Source: Desulfobacteraceae bacterium
GTDB lineage: Bacteria; Desulfobacterota; Desulfobacteria; Desulfobacterales; UBA11574
DNA length: 13,002 nucleotides
Direction of reading: 5' to 3'
NCBI GenBank assembly: GCA_002868985.1
Contig: PKTV01000458.1
Coordinates: forward strand, 1-13,002
Part shown: positions 1-6,987 of the stretch, in pieces
Position numbering within the stretch: the stretch's first letter is position 1
How the letters are laid out: each line of letters begins with the position of its first letter
Notes under the pieces: generated by a model
Told to the model about the DNA's origin: nothing
What the model saw: only the letters and a program-made list of their open reading frames with translations
Database searches by the model: none
Program-made: the position numbers and the translations under genes

Positions 1-26
1 TCGGCGTTCTCCGCGGGTTTCCGGCT

Positions 27-88
27 GCGGCGTACAGACGTACGCCTTCCTGTCCCGCTTTGCGGGGACCGCAAACCCTTGTGCGGCC
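27..88. repeat. GC-rich cluster of short hairpins at window edge
   Basis: Three inverted repeats lie back to back. GGCGTAC (29-35) and GTACGCC (40-46) form a perfect 7-bp stem with a 4-base loop. GTCCCGC (52-58) pairs with GCGGGGAC (62-69) with one bulged G and a TTT loop. CCGCA (69-73) can pair with TGCGG (82-86). The stretch is visibly richer in G and C than the AT-leaning sequence that follows, and it carries no convincing reading frame. It could be a REP-type palindromic element or the terminator region of a gene upstream of the window; no T-run follows, so a classical terminator is not supported. The left boundary is unknown because the window starts here. Confidence 0.45.
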
Positions 89-185
89 TTGATCAGAACA
101 AAAATTGCTCATTTCTGAATTAGACACCCATTGTGTTCATTTTGAAATCATGGATGGACACTATATAAGCATAAAGAGAACAGAT

Positions 186-1523
186 ATGAAAAACAGATTG
201 ACACATATCCCAAAGACATATGGAATAACCCGTCGAAAGTTCTTGTGGATCACTTCAGCGTCTGGTGCCGGATTTTTGCTTGGCTGTGCGGCCAATCCTG
301 TTACCGGAAAATCTCAACTCATGCTGGTATCTGAAGACGAGGAAATAGAGATAGACAGACAATACTCTCCCTATCAATTTTCTACAGATTATGGTCTGAT
401 TCAGGATAAAATCCTGAACAATTATATCAATCAGACCGGAAAAAAAATTTCAGGGCTGACCCATCGACCCCATATGCCGTATTCGTTTCAGGGGGTTAAC
501 GCGGCCTACGTAAATGCTTATGCTTTTCCCGGCGGCAGCATCGCTGCAACCCGAGGAATCCTTATCGAACTTAGAAATGAGGCGGAACTTTCAGCGCTCT
601 TAGGACATGAGATAGGACATGTCAACGCACGCCACACTGCTGCACAGATGTCAAAAAGTGGACTCACAAGCACCTTGATCGGCGGAATTGCCACTATTGC
701 GGGAACCCAAGTTCCCGGCCTTGGCAGCCTGGCGTCTCAACTGGGGATGTTTACTGCTGGTGCATTTCTTGCGCATTACAGTCGTGACAATGAACGTCAG
801 GCAGATGCACTGGGATTGGAATATATGGTTAAAGCCGGCTATAATCCCAACGGGTTCGTGGGGTTGATGGATCTGCTAAGAAGCACGTCAAAACATGAAC
901 CCAGCGCTATAGAACTGATGTTTTCAACGCATCCCATGAGCGATGAACGTTACAGTACTGCCGTGCAAACCGTCCAGACAAAATACCGACAGGCTCAAAA
1001 CCTTCCCTTTTATCGTGAACGTTACATGGATCAGACTGTAAAACTTCGGACAATGAAAGGGGCCATCAAAGCCATGCAAAAGGGTGAACACGCTATGGCA
1101 CAAAAAAAATATGATGAGGCTGAAACCTATTTTGAAAAAGCATTGAAGCAGGTGCCGGACGATTATGCCGGACTTGTCATGATGGCCAAATGCCAAATGG
1201 TCCGGGAAAAGTATTCAGAAGCCGGCCGGTTTGTCAAAAAAGCCAAAAATGTATATCCGCAAGAGGCTCAAGCCCATTATCTTGCCGGATTTGTCAACAT
1301 GAATCAAAAACAGTTTGATTCAGCCTATGAAGATTTTAAAATGTATGAAAAAATATTACCCGGAAATCCGAATATTACGTTTTATCAGGGGCTGTCGTTA
1401 GAAAAGATGAATCGAGTTTCAGAATCGGCCGATAAGTATTATCGATACATCAAAGTCGTCAATCAGGGAGATAAGGCAAAATATGCATATCGGCGGCTGG
1501 TTGAATGGGGATATGTTAAATAA
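186..1523 (+). CDS. M48 family zinc metallopeptidase, Tat-type lipoprotein with C-terminal TPRs (BepA/LoiP-like)
   Basis: Probable periplasmic, membrane-anchored zinc protease; relatives of this architecture act in outer-membrane protein quality control. The 445-residue product starts with a twin-arginine signal (RRKFL, residues 16-20), a hydrophobic stretch and a lipobox LLGC with Cys34 as the likely lipidated residue. The sequence after it (CAANPVTGKSQLMLVSEDEE) is typical of lipoprotein M48 peptidases. The zinc site is complete: HEIGH at 141-145 supplies two His and the catalytic Glu142, and Glu203 in NERQAD is the third ligand. The C-terminus carries four 34-residue TPR units in register (about 293-326, 327-360, 361-394, 395-428). 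The ATG at 186 is preferred over the one at 105 because it puts the signal peptide at a normal distance and has a purine-rich AAGAG 7 bases upstream. E. coli BepA has the same M48-TPR order but is soluble, so the lipobox is closer to LoiP/YcaL. No operon partner is visible; the exact role is inferred. Confidence 0.9.
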   Translation: MKNRLTHIPKTYGITRRKFLWITSASGAGFLLGCAANPVTGKSQLMLVSEDEEIEIDRQYSPYQFSTDYGLIQDKILNNYINQTGKKISGLTHRPHMPYSFQGVNAAYVNAYAFPGGSIAATRGILIELRNEAELSALLGHEIGHVNARHTAAQMSKSGLTSTLIGGIATIAGTQVPGLGSLASQLGMFTAGAFLAHYSRDNERQADALGLEYMVKAGYNPNGFVGLMDLLRSTSKHEPSAIELMFSTHPMSDERYSTAVQTVQTKYRQAQNLPFYRERYMDQTVKLRTMKGAIKAMQKGEHAMAQKKYDEAETYFEKALKQVPDDYAGLVMMAKCQMVREKYSEAGRFVKKAKNVYPQEAQAHYLAGFVNMNQKQFDSAYEDFKMYEKILPGNPNITFYQGLSLEKMNRVSESADKYYRYIKVVNQGDKAKYAYRRLVEWGYVK

Positions 1524-1711
1524 GGATCATTTCCAATAGAGTAGGTGATCCTAAAAGGATTCAAGGGGTCAAGGGTTCAAGGGGCCAAGTGTAATACTGA
1601 AAAAAATTTAAAGAAATAAAAAGCCTTACAGAACTTCAGAAGACTATCGGTGAGATTAAAAGAATGCAAATGCCCTGATAAAATAATTAGAAAACATACA
1701 CTCGAACCCTT
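1521..1711. repeat. Dispersed intergenic repeat, copy A, anchored on the upstream stop codon
   Basis: The element begins with TAAGGATCAT, whose TAA is the stop codon of the peptidase gene. AGGATCA (1523-1529) is inverted as TGATCCT (1546-1552), giving a hairpin with about 16 loop bases. Four degenerate octamers follow in tandem: ATTCAAGG, GGTCAAGG, GTTCAAGG, GGCCAAGT (1559-1590). AAGGGTTC (1572-1579) has an inverted partner GAACCCTT at 1704-1711, and the flanking AAGTGT/ACACT also mirror each other, so the whole stretch looks like a small MITE-like element with imperfect terminal inverted repeats. A related copy follows glnD at 12753. The remainder of the gap up to 1757 shows nothing recognisable. 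Confidence 0.6.
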
Positions 1712-1757
1712 TCTCTAAACTATTTGGGAGAAGAACCAAAAAATAATTATTAATTTT

Positions 1758-2498
1758 ATGATCAGACACTCAAAACATAACAATAGATCCGGTTCAGATT
1801 TCTGGAAAAATAACGGATGCCTGTCATGCGGTACTATTGAAGATATCGGCAAGCGAAAGTATTGTTCTATCGGCTGCCGTCAGAAATTGCGCTATACGCT
1901 TGATATGAGAACAGGATTACTCAAAGCACTAAATACGCGCTATGGGTCCTTTTATTTTACAGACGTGTTAATTGTAATGGATGTTCTTCCCTATGATACC
2001 AAAGAAATTTTCAGCTTCATCTATCCGCGTTCTTCAGGTAAAAAGCCTGCCGAAGATTACAACAGTATGTCGGATATATTGGGGAATGAGTGGTGGGCAG
2101 AGAAAAAAAGGACGAATCGTCACTACCTGGCCACGCGGTATCTACTTGAAAAAGCCAAACGTCAAAAGATATTAAATCGTCCAGTCATACCCGTAGAGTT
2201 TAAGATCCCCGTTATAAAAGAATCGTCGTTAACATGTCTTAAGCTTGGCAAATCACAATTGAATTCTCCTGAACTGGAAAAAATCATTAAAAGTGCCTAC
2301 CGGCTGCAGGCAAAGAGACACCATCCCGATTTAGGTGGAGATAATGATACATTTAGAAAAATTCACCAGGCATACCTGGAACTCATCCGGTGGGCGGAAA
2401 ATCCTTCCTTTCGGAGACGCCGAGGGTTTCCGGACAAATGGTTTTATGATGTCAATCAGAACAGATGGTTACAACCGACACCCTACCTGAAAAAATAA
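1758..2498 (+). CDS. Zinc-finger-like / J-domain protein, putative Hsp70 co-chaperone
   Basis: The 246-residue product has a Cys4 knuckle near the N-terminus (CLSC at 21-24, then C36 and C40, i.e. CxxC-x11-CxxxC), suggesting a structural zinc site. A middle region of about 130 residues follows that I do not recognise. The C-terminal part is a J domain: helix II (KIIKSAYRLQAKRHH), the diagnostic HPD tripeptide at 189-191, then a GGD turn and helix III (FRKIHQAYLELI). J proteins stimulate DnaK/Hsp70 ATPase through HPD, so a co-chaperone role is inferred; the client is unknown. The order (zinc site first, J domain last) is the reverse of DnaJ, and no G/F region is seen. The only ATG in frame after the last upstream stop is at 1758; the nearest SD-like run, GGGAG at 1726-1730, is about 27 bases away, so initiation is unusually weak or the start is non-canonical. 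No membrane segment is apparent. It converges on the oxidoreductase gene with 29 bases between stops. Confidence 0.75.
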   Translation: MIRHSKHNNRSGSDFWKNNGCLSCGTIEDIGKRKYCSIGCRQKLRYTLDMRTGLLKALNTRYGSFYFTDVLIVMDVLPYDTKEIFSFIYPRSSGKKPAEDYNSMSDILGNEWWAEKKRTNRHYLATRYLLEKAKRQKILNRPVIPVEFKIPVIKESSLTCLKLGKSQLNSPELEKIIKSAYRLQAKRHHPDLGGDNDTFRKIHQAYLELIRWAENPSFRRRRGFPDKWFYDVNQNRWLQPTPYLKK

Positions 2499-2503
2499 AC
2501 GAT

Positions 2504-2529
2504 AAAAGCCACCACTTAAGTTTGGTTTT
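2504..2529. terminator. Possible bidirectional terminator between convergent genes
   Basis: In the short gap between two convergent stops, AAAAGCCA (2504-2511) can pair with TGGTTTT (2523-2529) with one bulged G, around the palindrome ACTTAAGT. Read on the minus strand, the stem is followed by CTTTTATCGTTTATTTTTT-like T-rich sequence, as expected for a Rho-independent terminator of the oxidoreductase gene. The stem is AT-rich and weak, so this is a modest call. Confidence 0.35.
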
Positions 2530-5500
2530 ATAACTTGTATTGTTCTGTAATAATGCGTTCAACCTCCTCTTCCGTGGGCATGGTATCCCGGTAACCAGCC
2601 AAGCATTGGTTACGAATCCACCTGAAAAGGGATACCATTTCATTTACTTCAATCAGTTCGGGAATGACATCCTCCTCTTGGGACAGGATATGTCGGCGAT
2701 ACTGGCCCAACATGCCGACCACATCGTGGAAGGTCGCCGGTTCTCGTTTGACACCTTTTTTAAAGGATTTACCTTTTGTTGGAAACACCTGGTCCGGATC
2801 CGGGTTGGCGGAGATGTCGAGTTTTTGAAACGGTCTTCTCACCTGGATCTGCCAGTTTCTGGCCTCGTTCATCATCCTGGATACCAATGGGCCCGCCCAG
2901 TCATGGCTCTGTTGACCCTGTGAGCAATAAGAGAAAAATTCTACCACCGAGGGACCGCAGTAGGCGATAGCCTCTTTCAGTATTTTAATGGCGTAAAAGG
3001 GGTTGTCCACGGTAAGTTTGGCTGAATAGACATGTGAAATGGCTGTGGCCTGACTCACAATACGCCGATGGAGTGTTGTTTTGCCTGCATATCTGGAACC
3101 TATGGGTGACGTCGAACGGTCACACCCAAAGCGTGTGGCACCGGATTTCTGGGCACCGGTGTTCATGTAACCTTCGTTGTTGTAAATCACCCAGGTAATA
3201 TCGAAATTTTCGCCCAGGGCATAATTGAAGGGTCCGTTTCCGATGTCGTAAATGGCGCCATCACCCGCAAACACAATGATTTTGGTCAACACATCGTTGA
3301 AACCGTTGGTATATGACTGATCCAAGGCAAATTTGGCTCCCAGGGCCGCAGCCGACGCGGTGCCAAAACCGTAGTGGCCTGCCTGATAAATCCGGGCGTT
3401 GAAAGGATTGACCAGTTCCGAGACCTCATTGCAGCCGGTGGCATTGATGGTGTAAATGGTAAATCCGCGATCGATCATATGCTCTATGGCCCGCCGGTTC
3501 TTATCCGAGAGAACCTTGAGTCCCTGGTAAAACGTTTCGATTCCCTTGGGGCTGTTGCGCAGACTTTCCAGAGCATAGAAGGTTAAAAGATTGATGGTTC
3601 CTTCACCGCAGCCGGGACAAAGGGTGTGCTTGCCAGGATACAGTTTTGAAAAGACAAAAAGTACCTGGTGATTGAGCGGCATCCGGTCCACATACTGGGC
3701 CGCATCATAGGTATTGTCCAGAGAATGGTACACTTCGGGGAAAAAATCCGTTTCAGTTATCTGTGTCTTGGCAACCATTTTAAAGGCGTCCACCGGACAG
3801 ACCTGAGCACAGACCCCGCAGCCTTTGCATCGATCAACAACTGCGTTAATGTTTAATGCAAACCGTTTCCAGGGAATTCCCTTGGGAGGTTTCTTGAAGA
3901 CCTTAAAATAGGCAGCCGCTCCTTCGGGGACAGGCTTGTCCGTGATCGTGGAATGAATTGCCGAATCCGGACACGATACTGCGCACATGCCGCAGGCGAT
4001 ACATTTAGTGGCATCCCAGATCGGAAGCTGGGACCCGATGAAGCTCACATCCTTATATTGACTGGTTCCGGATGGCACTACGGGAATAAACCGGTCCCAG
4101 GGAACCCTTTTTCCCTCCATAATCGGTTTAACCATTTCCTGACGAAAGGTTTCCTGAAAATCGTCTATCAGATTTACCGGTTTAATGGTTCCCATCTCGT
4201 CCTTTTCAGTCATGATAAACGGAAGACCGGCGGCACCCGTAGCTTGGTCGAAATCTTCGGGTTTAATCGCCGCCGACAGACCCTGACTTTCGGATGCTGC
4301 GGCAAACGAACAGATTCCCTCGATGGGGTCGGTTGAAGCCTTCTCAACACCTTCCCTTAAAAGGGCGACATTGGAATCGATAATCTCAAATCCTTTTTTG
4401 GCCCCCAGTTTTTCTTTCATGATGCTTGTAAATCTCGCTTCAAAATCCTCGGGCGTAAAAATTCCCGTCTCTTTGTTGATAAGACCCAGCATTACTGCAC
4501 CGGGCAAATTTTTCTGAAGATGTTTCAAGGCGGCCTTAGTGGCGTTTACAGCAATCACCTTGATATTTTTATCGGTAATACGCTGATGCATTTCAACGGG
4601 GAAAGTCTTGAGAATTTCATCTTCGGTTCTGGAGCTGTTGATCACAAGGAGCCCGTTTTGGTTCAGCCCTCCGACATAATCTCTTAAAATTTCGCCGGAT
4701 AGAAACTTTTCATTGAAAAAGGCCAATACATCGTGTTCGGTGAGTTCCGAGGCATTTCGAATCGGACTGGCGCTGATTCGAAGATTCATAAATACCGGAG
4801 CACCCTTTCTGGCTGCACCGTAACGGGCGCCGGACTCGATATATCGTCGGCCGTCGCAGCTTTCTTCGGCATAGATCACGGCAGCGGTTTCCAGGGCTGT
4901 TTTAACGCCTTCGGCACCGATACCGATAAAGGTCAGGCCCAGCTCCCGGTCCTTGTAATCCGGAAGTGGTGCAGGTTTCAGGGTGTAAGGGCCTTCGACA
5001 CCGGAATAAAAGTCCCGGGTAAAATCGTCCCTACTGCTTTCCAAACAGGCCCGCATGTTCTCAATGACAGCAGCAGCATCGTACTTGTTGAAATCTTTGC
5101 TGCCCAATCCGTAAACCCCATGCAAAAGGGTGGGCATATCGTCTCGGGCGTAGAGTTTATGCTCATCCTTGCCCTCGCGATAGGCTCGTTGAGACAGTTG
5201 CAGCGCCACTTGCAAATCGGCCAAAAGAAGCTGATTGTGAACCATGCCCGTTCGTTCCATTACAGTAATGACCTTGGCGTTGCGAACACCATAGGCGATT
5301 TCTTCATAGCAGGGCGGGTTGAACAATACCGGTCGCACGACCCCTATTTTCAAGCCTTGCACATCCCGGTAATAATCAACCACATCCTTGAGCACACCGG
5401 CTGCCGACCCCAGAACCACGACGACCATTTCGGCATCTTCGGTGCGGTAGCATTCCACGATCTTGAGGTTGGTACCTAAAATCTGGTTCATCACGTTCAT

Positions 5501-6406
5501 GGCAGCGATAACACCTCGTTTGACAAAACGGTAGGCAAGATCTTGGGCCACCTGACCTTCCATGGTCAGGTCAGTATCGGTAAAAGTTCCGGTGAGGTAT
5601 CTTTGTTCAAAATCGGGCTGATAAAGGCGGTTCGGTGGCCCGACAAAATATTTCAGAAAGTCGTCTGAAAGAAGTTTTATGTTTTCAAGGGCATGGGATT
5701 TGATAAAACCGTCGCCGATAACCATGAACGGCAGCATGACTTGCCTCAGCTCGGCGGTTGTAAAGGCTATCGGCAGCAAATCATGGAGTTCCTGATTGTT
5801 TTCAGAAATAAGCTGAGCCCAACCGGTATTGCGAACACCGTAAAAATCGTTGTGGCCGCAGTGAATGCTCAACGATCCCTTATTCACTTCCCGAGCCATT
5901 ACCGTCATAATTGCCGGCAGCCGTTTGCCTGCTACTGAATAGAGGTTTTTGGTCTTTAACACCAGCCCCTGTGAAGAGGTGTTGTCCACATATCTCCCCC
6001 CCTGACACGCCATGGCCTCCACCGCTGCAATGGCTGAAAGCTCGTCACTGGGCTGAAAGTACATCAGTTCGGTGCCGAACAAATTTTTTTGTCCCTGGGA
6101 GGCAGCCTTGGCAAAATCCTCGGCAATGGGGGTAGATGGTGTTATGGGATAGCCGCAGAGTCCGTCCACCAGTCGGGTGAGGACGGAAAGCGCGGCGTGA
6201 TTGCCGTCCAGGATGGATTCTTTACGCTCTCGAGCTGCGTTCAATTTGTCTTTTGGAATGTCAGCAAGGTCAAACTTAAAAAGATTTTTGGCATCGAAAC
6301 GCTCCCACTCTTTTTTCCAGTCCAGTTGAAGGCTTTTCCATTTTCCTCTTTTCCTCTGGTAGGGAAGCACCTCCATGAGGGTATCTAAATCAATTTTTGG
6401 GGCCAT
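2528..6406 (-). CDS. NifJ/PFOR-like single-chain 2-oxoacid:ferredoxin oxidoreductase
   Basis: Likely cytoplasmic, oxygen-sensitive, thiamine-diphosphate enzyme that oxidatively decarboxylates a 2-oxoacid to its acyl-CoA and reduces ferredoxin or flavodoxin. In 1292 residues the order is: extension (1-80), PYR domain with YPITP (86-90), transketolase-C-like domain (about 320-460), gamma domain (GIGAEG, 495-500, to about 690), linker, two [4Fe-4S] motifs (C802/805/808/812 and C860/863/866/870), and the TPP domain. Cys930, 933, 992 and 1161 match the four ligands of the proximal cluster in PFOR. The TPP motif is GDGAIYDIGNG (1048-1058) with N1082 in MNTG. Thr89, Glu122 and Arg172 have the spacing of Thr31, Glu64 and Arg114 of the Desulfovibrio africanus enzyme (numbering recalled), a constant offset of 58. 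The PFOR motif around SIFGDHxD is replaced by SIHCGHND (180-187), so the substrate may differ from pyruvate. Start: ATG preceded by AAGGAGA (minus strand, 6421-6415), an excellent SD. It is transcribed alone, divergent from glnE. Confidence 0.85.
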   Translation of the reverse strand: MAPKIDLDTLMEVLPYQRKRGKWKSLQLDWKKEWERFDAKNLFKFDLADIPKDKLNAARERKESILDGNHAALSVLTRLVDGLCGYPITPSTPIAEDFAKAASQGQKNLFGTELMYFQPSDELSAIAAVEAMACQGGRYVDNTSSQGLVLKTKNLYSVAGKRLPAIMTVMAREVNKGSLSIHCGHNDFYGVRNTGWAQLISENNQELHDLLPIAFTTAELRQVMLPFMVIGDGFIKSHALENIKLLSDDFLKYFVGPPNRLYQPDFEQRYLTGTFTDTDLTMEGQVAQDLAYRFVKRGVIAAMNVMNQILGTNLKIVECYRTEDAEMVVVVLGSAAGVLKDVVDYYRDVQGLKIGVVRPVLFNPPCYEEIAYGVRNAKVITVMERTGMVHNQLLLADLQVALQLSQRAYREGKDEHKLYARDDMPTLLHGVYGLGSKDFNKYDAAAVIENMRACLESSRDDFTRDFYSGVEGPYTLKPAPLPDYKDRELGLTFIGIGAEGVKTALETAAVIYAEESCDGRRYIESGARYGAARKGAPVFMNLRISASPIRNASELTEHDVLAFFNEKFLSGEILRDYVGGLNQNGLLVINSSRTEDEILKTFPVEMHQRITDKNIKVIAVNATKAALKHLQKNLPGAVMLGLINKETGIFTPEDFEARFTSIMKEKLGAKKGFEIIDSNVALLREGVEKASTDPIEGICSFAAASESQGLSAAIKPEDFDQATGAAGLPFIMTEKDEMGTIKPVNLIDDFQETFRQEMVKPIMEGKRVPWDRFIPVVPSGTSQYKDVSFIGSQLPIWDATKCIACGMCAVSCPDSAIHSTITDKPVPEGAAAYFKVFKKPPKGIPWKRFALNINAVVDRCKGCGVCAQVCPVDAFKMVAKTQITETDFFPEVYHSLDNTYDAAQYVDRMPLNHQVLFVFSKLYPGKHTLCPGCGEGTINLLTFYALESLRNSPKGIETFYQGLKVLSDKNRRAIEHMIDRGFTIYTINATGCNEVSELVNPFNARIYQAGHYGFGTASAAALGAKFALDQSYTNGFNDVLTKIIVFAGDGAIYDIGNGPFNYALGENFDITWVIYNNEGYMNTGAQKSGATRFGCDRSTSPIGSRYAGKTTLHRRIVSQATAISHVYSAKLTVDNPFYAIKILKEAIAYCGPSVVEFFSYCSQGQQSHDWAGPLVSRMMNEARNWQIQVRRPFQKLDISANPDPDQVFPTKGKSFKKGVKREPATFHDVVGMLGQYRRHILSQEEDVIPELIEVNEMVSLFRWIRNQCLAGYRDTMPTEEEVERIITEQYKL

Positions 6407-6419
6407 TGGTCATTTCTCC

Positions 6420-6464
6420 TTATGAATTATCCTATTATGAATTATGCTATTATGAATTACCACA
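6420..6464. repeat. Three tandem 15-bp AT-rich direct repeats in the oxidoreductase leader
   Basis: The units are TTATGAATTATCCTA (6420-6434), TTATGAATTATGCTA (6435-6449) and TTATGAATTACCACA (6450-6464). The first two differ at one base; the third diverges in its last five. They lie immediately upstream of the oxidoreductase SD, read on that strand as repeated TAATTCATAA. They may be transcription-factor sites, extended AT-rich promoter or leader sequence, or a simple slippage-prone repeat. Confidence 0.75.
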
Positions 6465-6577
6465 TTAAGACAAATCAAGATTATGGAACAGGCTATAATA
6501 TTTCCTTGCCTTAAATTGGAAGATATGGCTTCGAAGAAAGGATATAATTCTTTTTGGGCCAAGCATCAAACAAGAGG

Positions 6578-6632
6578 CTTTCCTTATGGGAAAGTCTTCT
6601 GACATTAGCTTGGGTGAAACTAATGAAGACTT
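6578..6632. other. Two overlapping hairpins, possible structured RNA or switch
   Basis: Hairpin 1: CTTTCC (6578-6583), loop TTATG, GGAAAG (6589-6594). Hairpin 2: outer arms AAGTCTTC (6592-6599) and GAAGACTT (6625-6632), a one-sided bulge TGAC (6600-6603), then inner arms ATTAG (6604-6608) and CTAAT (6620-6624) with an 11-base loop. The 13 base pairs of hairpin 2 are perfect apart from the bulge. The hairpins share bases 6592-6594, so they cannot both form fully. It matches no riboswitch class I recognise. It lies about 170-225 bases upstream of the oxidoreductase start on the minus strand and 355 bases before the chosen glnE start on the plus strand, so which strand carries it is unknown. Confidence 0.45.
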
Positions 6633-6987
6633 AAAATTATTGTAAATTTAGAAATATGTCAAGGGGTATTGCCGGATTGTCATCAAATGTTCAATAAATA
6701 CGAAGGCTTTATTAGATAAAAATAACAAAAAATCGTCCCCGGAAATGTTTGAAATGACTTCTAAACGAGCTGCTGTCCAAATCACTTTTCGTTGGCCCTG
6801 AAATTAGTGCTCAAAAAGATTTTTGTTTGGGCAACAACCCATAAATATATGAAGCAAGAAAATTGTATTGAAAATCGATCTGTTCTTCGATAATAATACT
6901 ATAGTTTCGTATGCTAATCCGGAAATTAAATGTACGAAACTTAAGTACTATTGTTATTCATCAACCCATTATGTTTATCATTCGATA

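Larger units (their letters stand above)
6407..6987. other. Long divergent intergenic region between oxidoreductase and glnE
   Basis: This 581-base stretch is AT-rich and holds no convincing gene. It contains the SD of the oxidoreductase, three 15-bp tandem repeats, and paired hairpins near 6578-6632 (listed separately). AATAAA (6693-6698) is inverted as TTTATT (6708-6713). A poor sigma-70-like pair, TTGTTT (6823-6828) and TATATG (6846-6851) with 17 bases between, could serve glnE but matches consensus weakly. No sigma-54 motif with acceptable flanks was seen on either strand. Part of the region (6868-6987) is open in the glnE frame but does not look like GlnE protein. Confidence 0.5.

Noticed and set aside
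142..169. TTGAAA-N16-TATAAG as a sigma-70 promoter of the peptidase gene
   Set aside because: The start site would fall in or beside the SD of the ATG at 186, leaving no workable leader.
105..185. Upstream ATGs (105, 150) for the M48 peptidase
   Set aside because: They would put 27 or 12 unrelated residues before an already complete Tat/lipoprotein signal; the ATG at 186 also has the better SD.
4733..5479. 248-codon open frame on the plus strand inside the oxidoreductase gene
   Set aside because: It is antisense to a domain-rich, conserved protein, shows no recognisable motif and has no SD; it is a shadow frame.
6494..6499. TATAAT box in the divergent region
   Set aside because: No acceptable -35 element lies 16-18 bases away on either strand, and such a hexamer is expected by chance in AT-rich sequence.
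6492..6505. GG-N10-GC on the minus strand upstream of the oxidoreductase, a possible sigma-54 site
   Set aside because: Only the GG and GC dinucleotides fit; the flanking bases (AAGGAAATATTATAGC) miss most of the consensus TGGCAC-N5-TTGC.
6868..6987. TTG-initiated 40-residue extension of GlnE
   Set aside because: Composition is unlike GlnE N-termini, there is no SD, and the ATG at 6988 gives the family's normal spacing to the TFSDFV segment.
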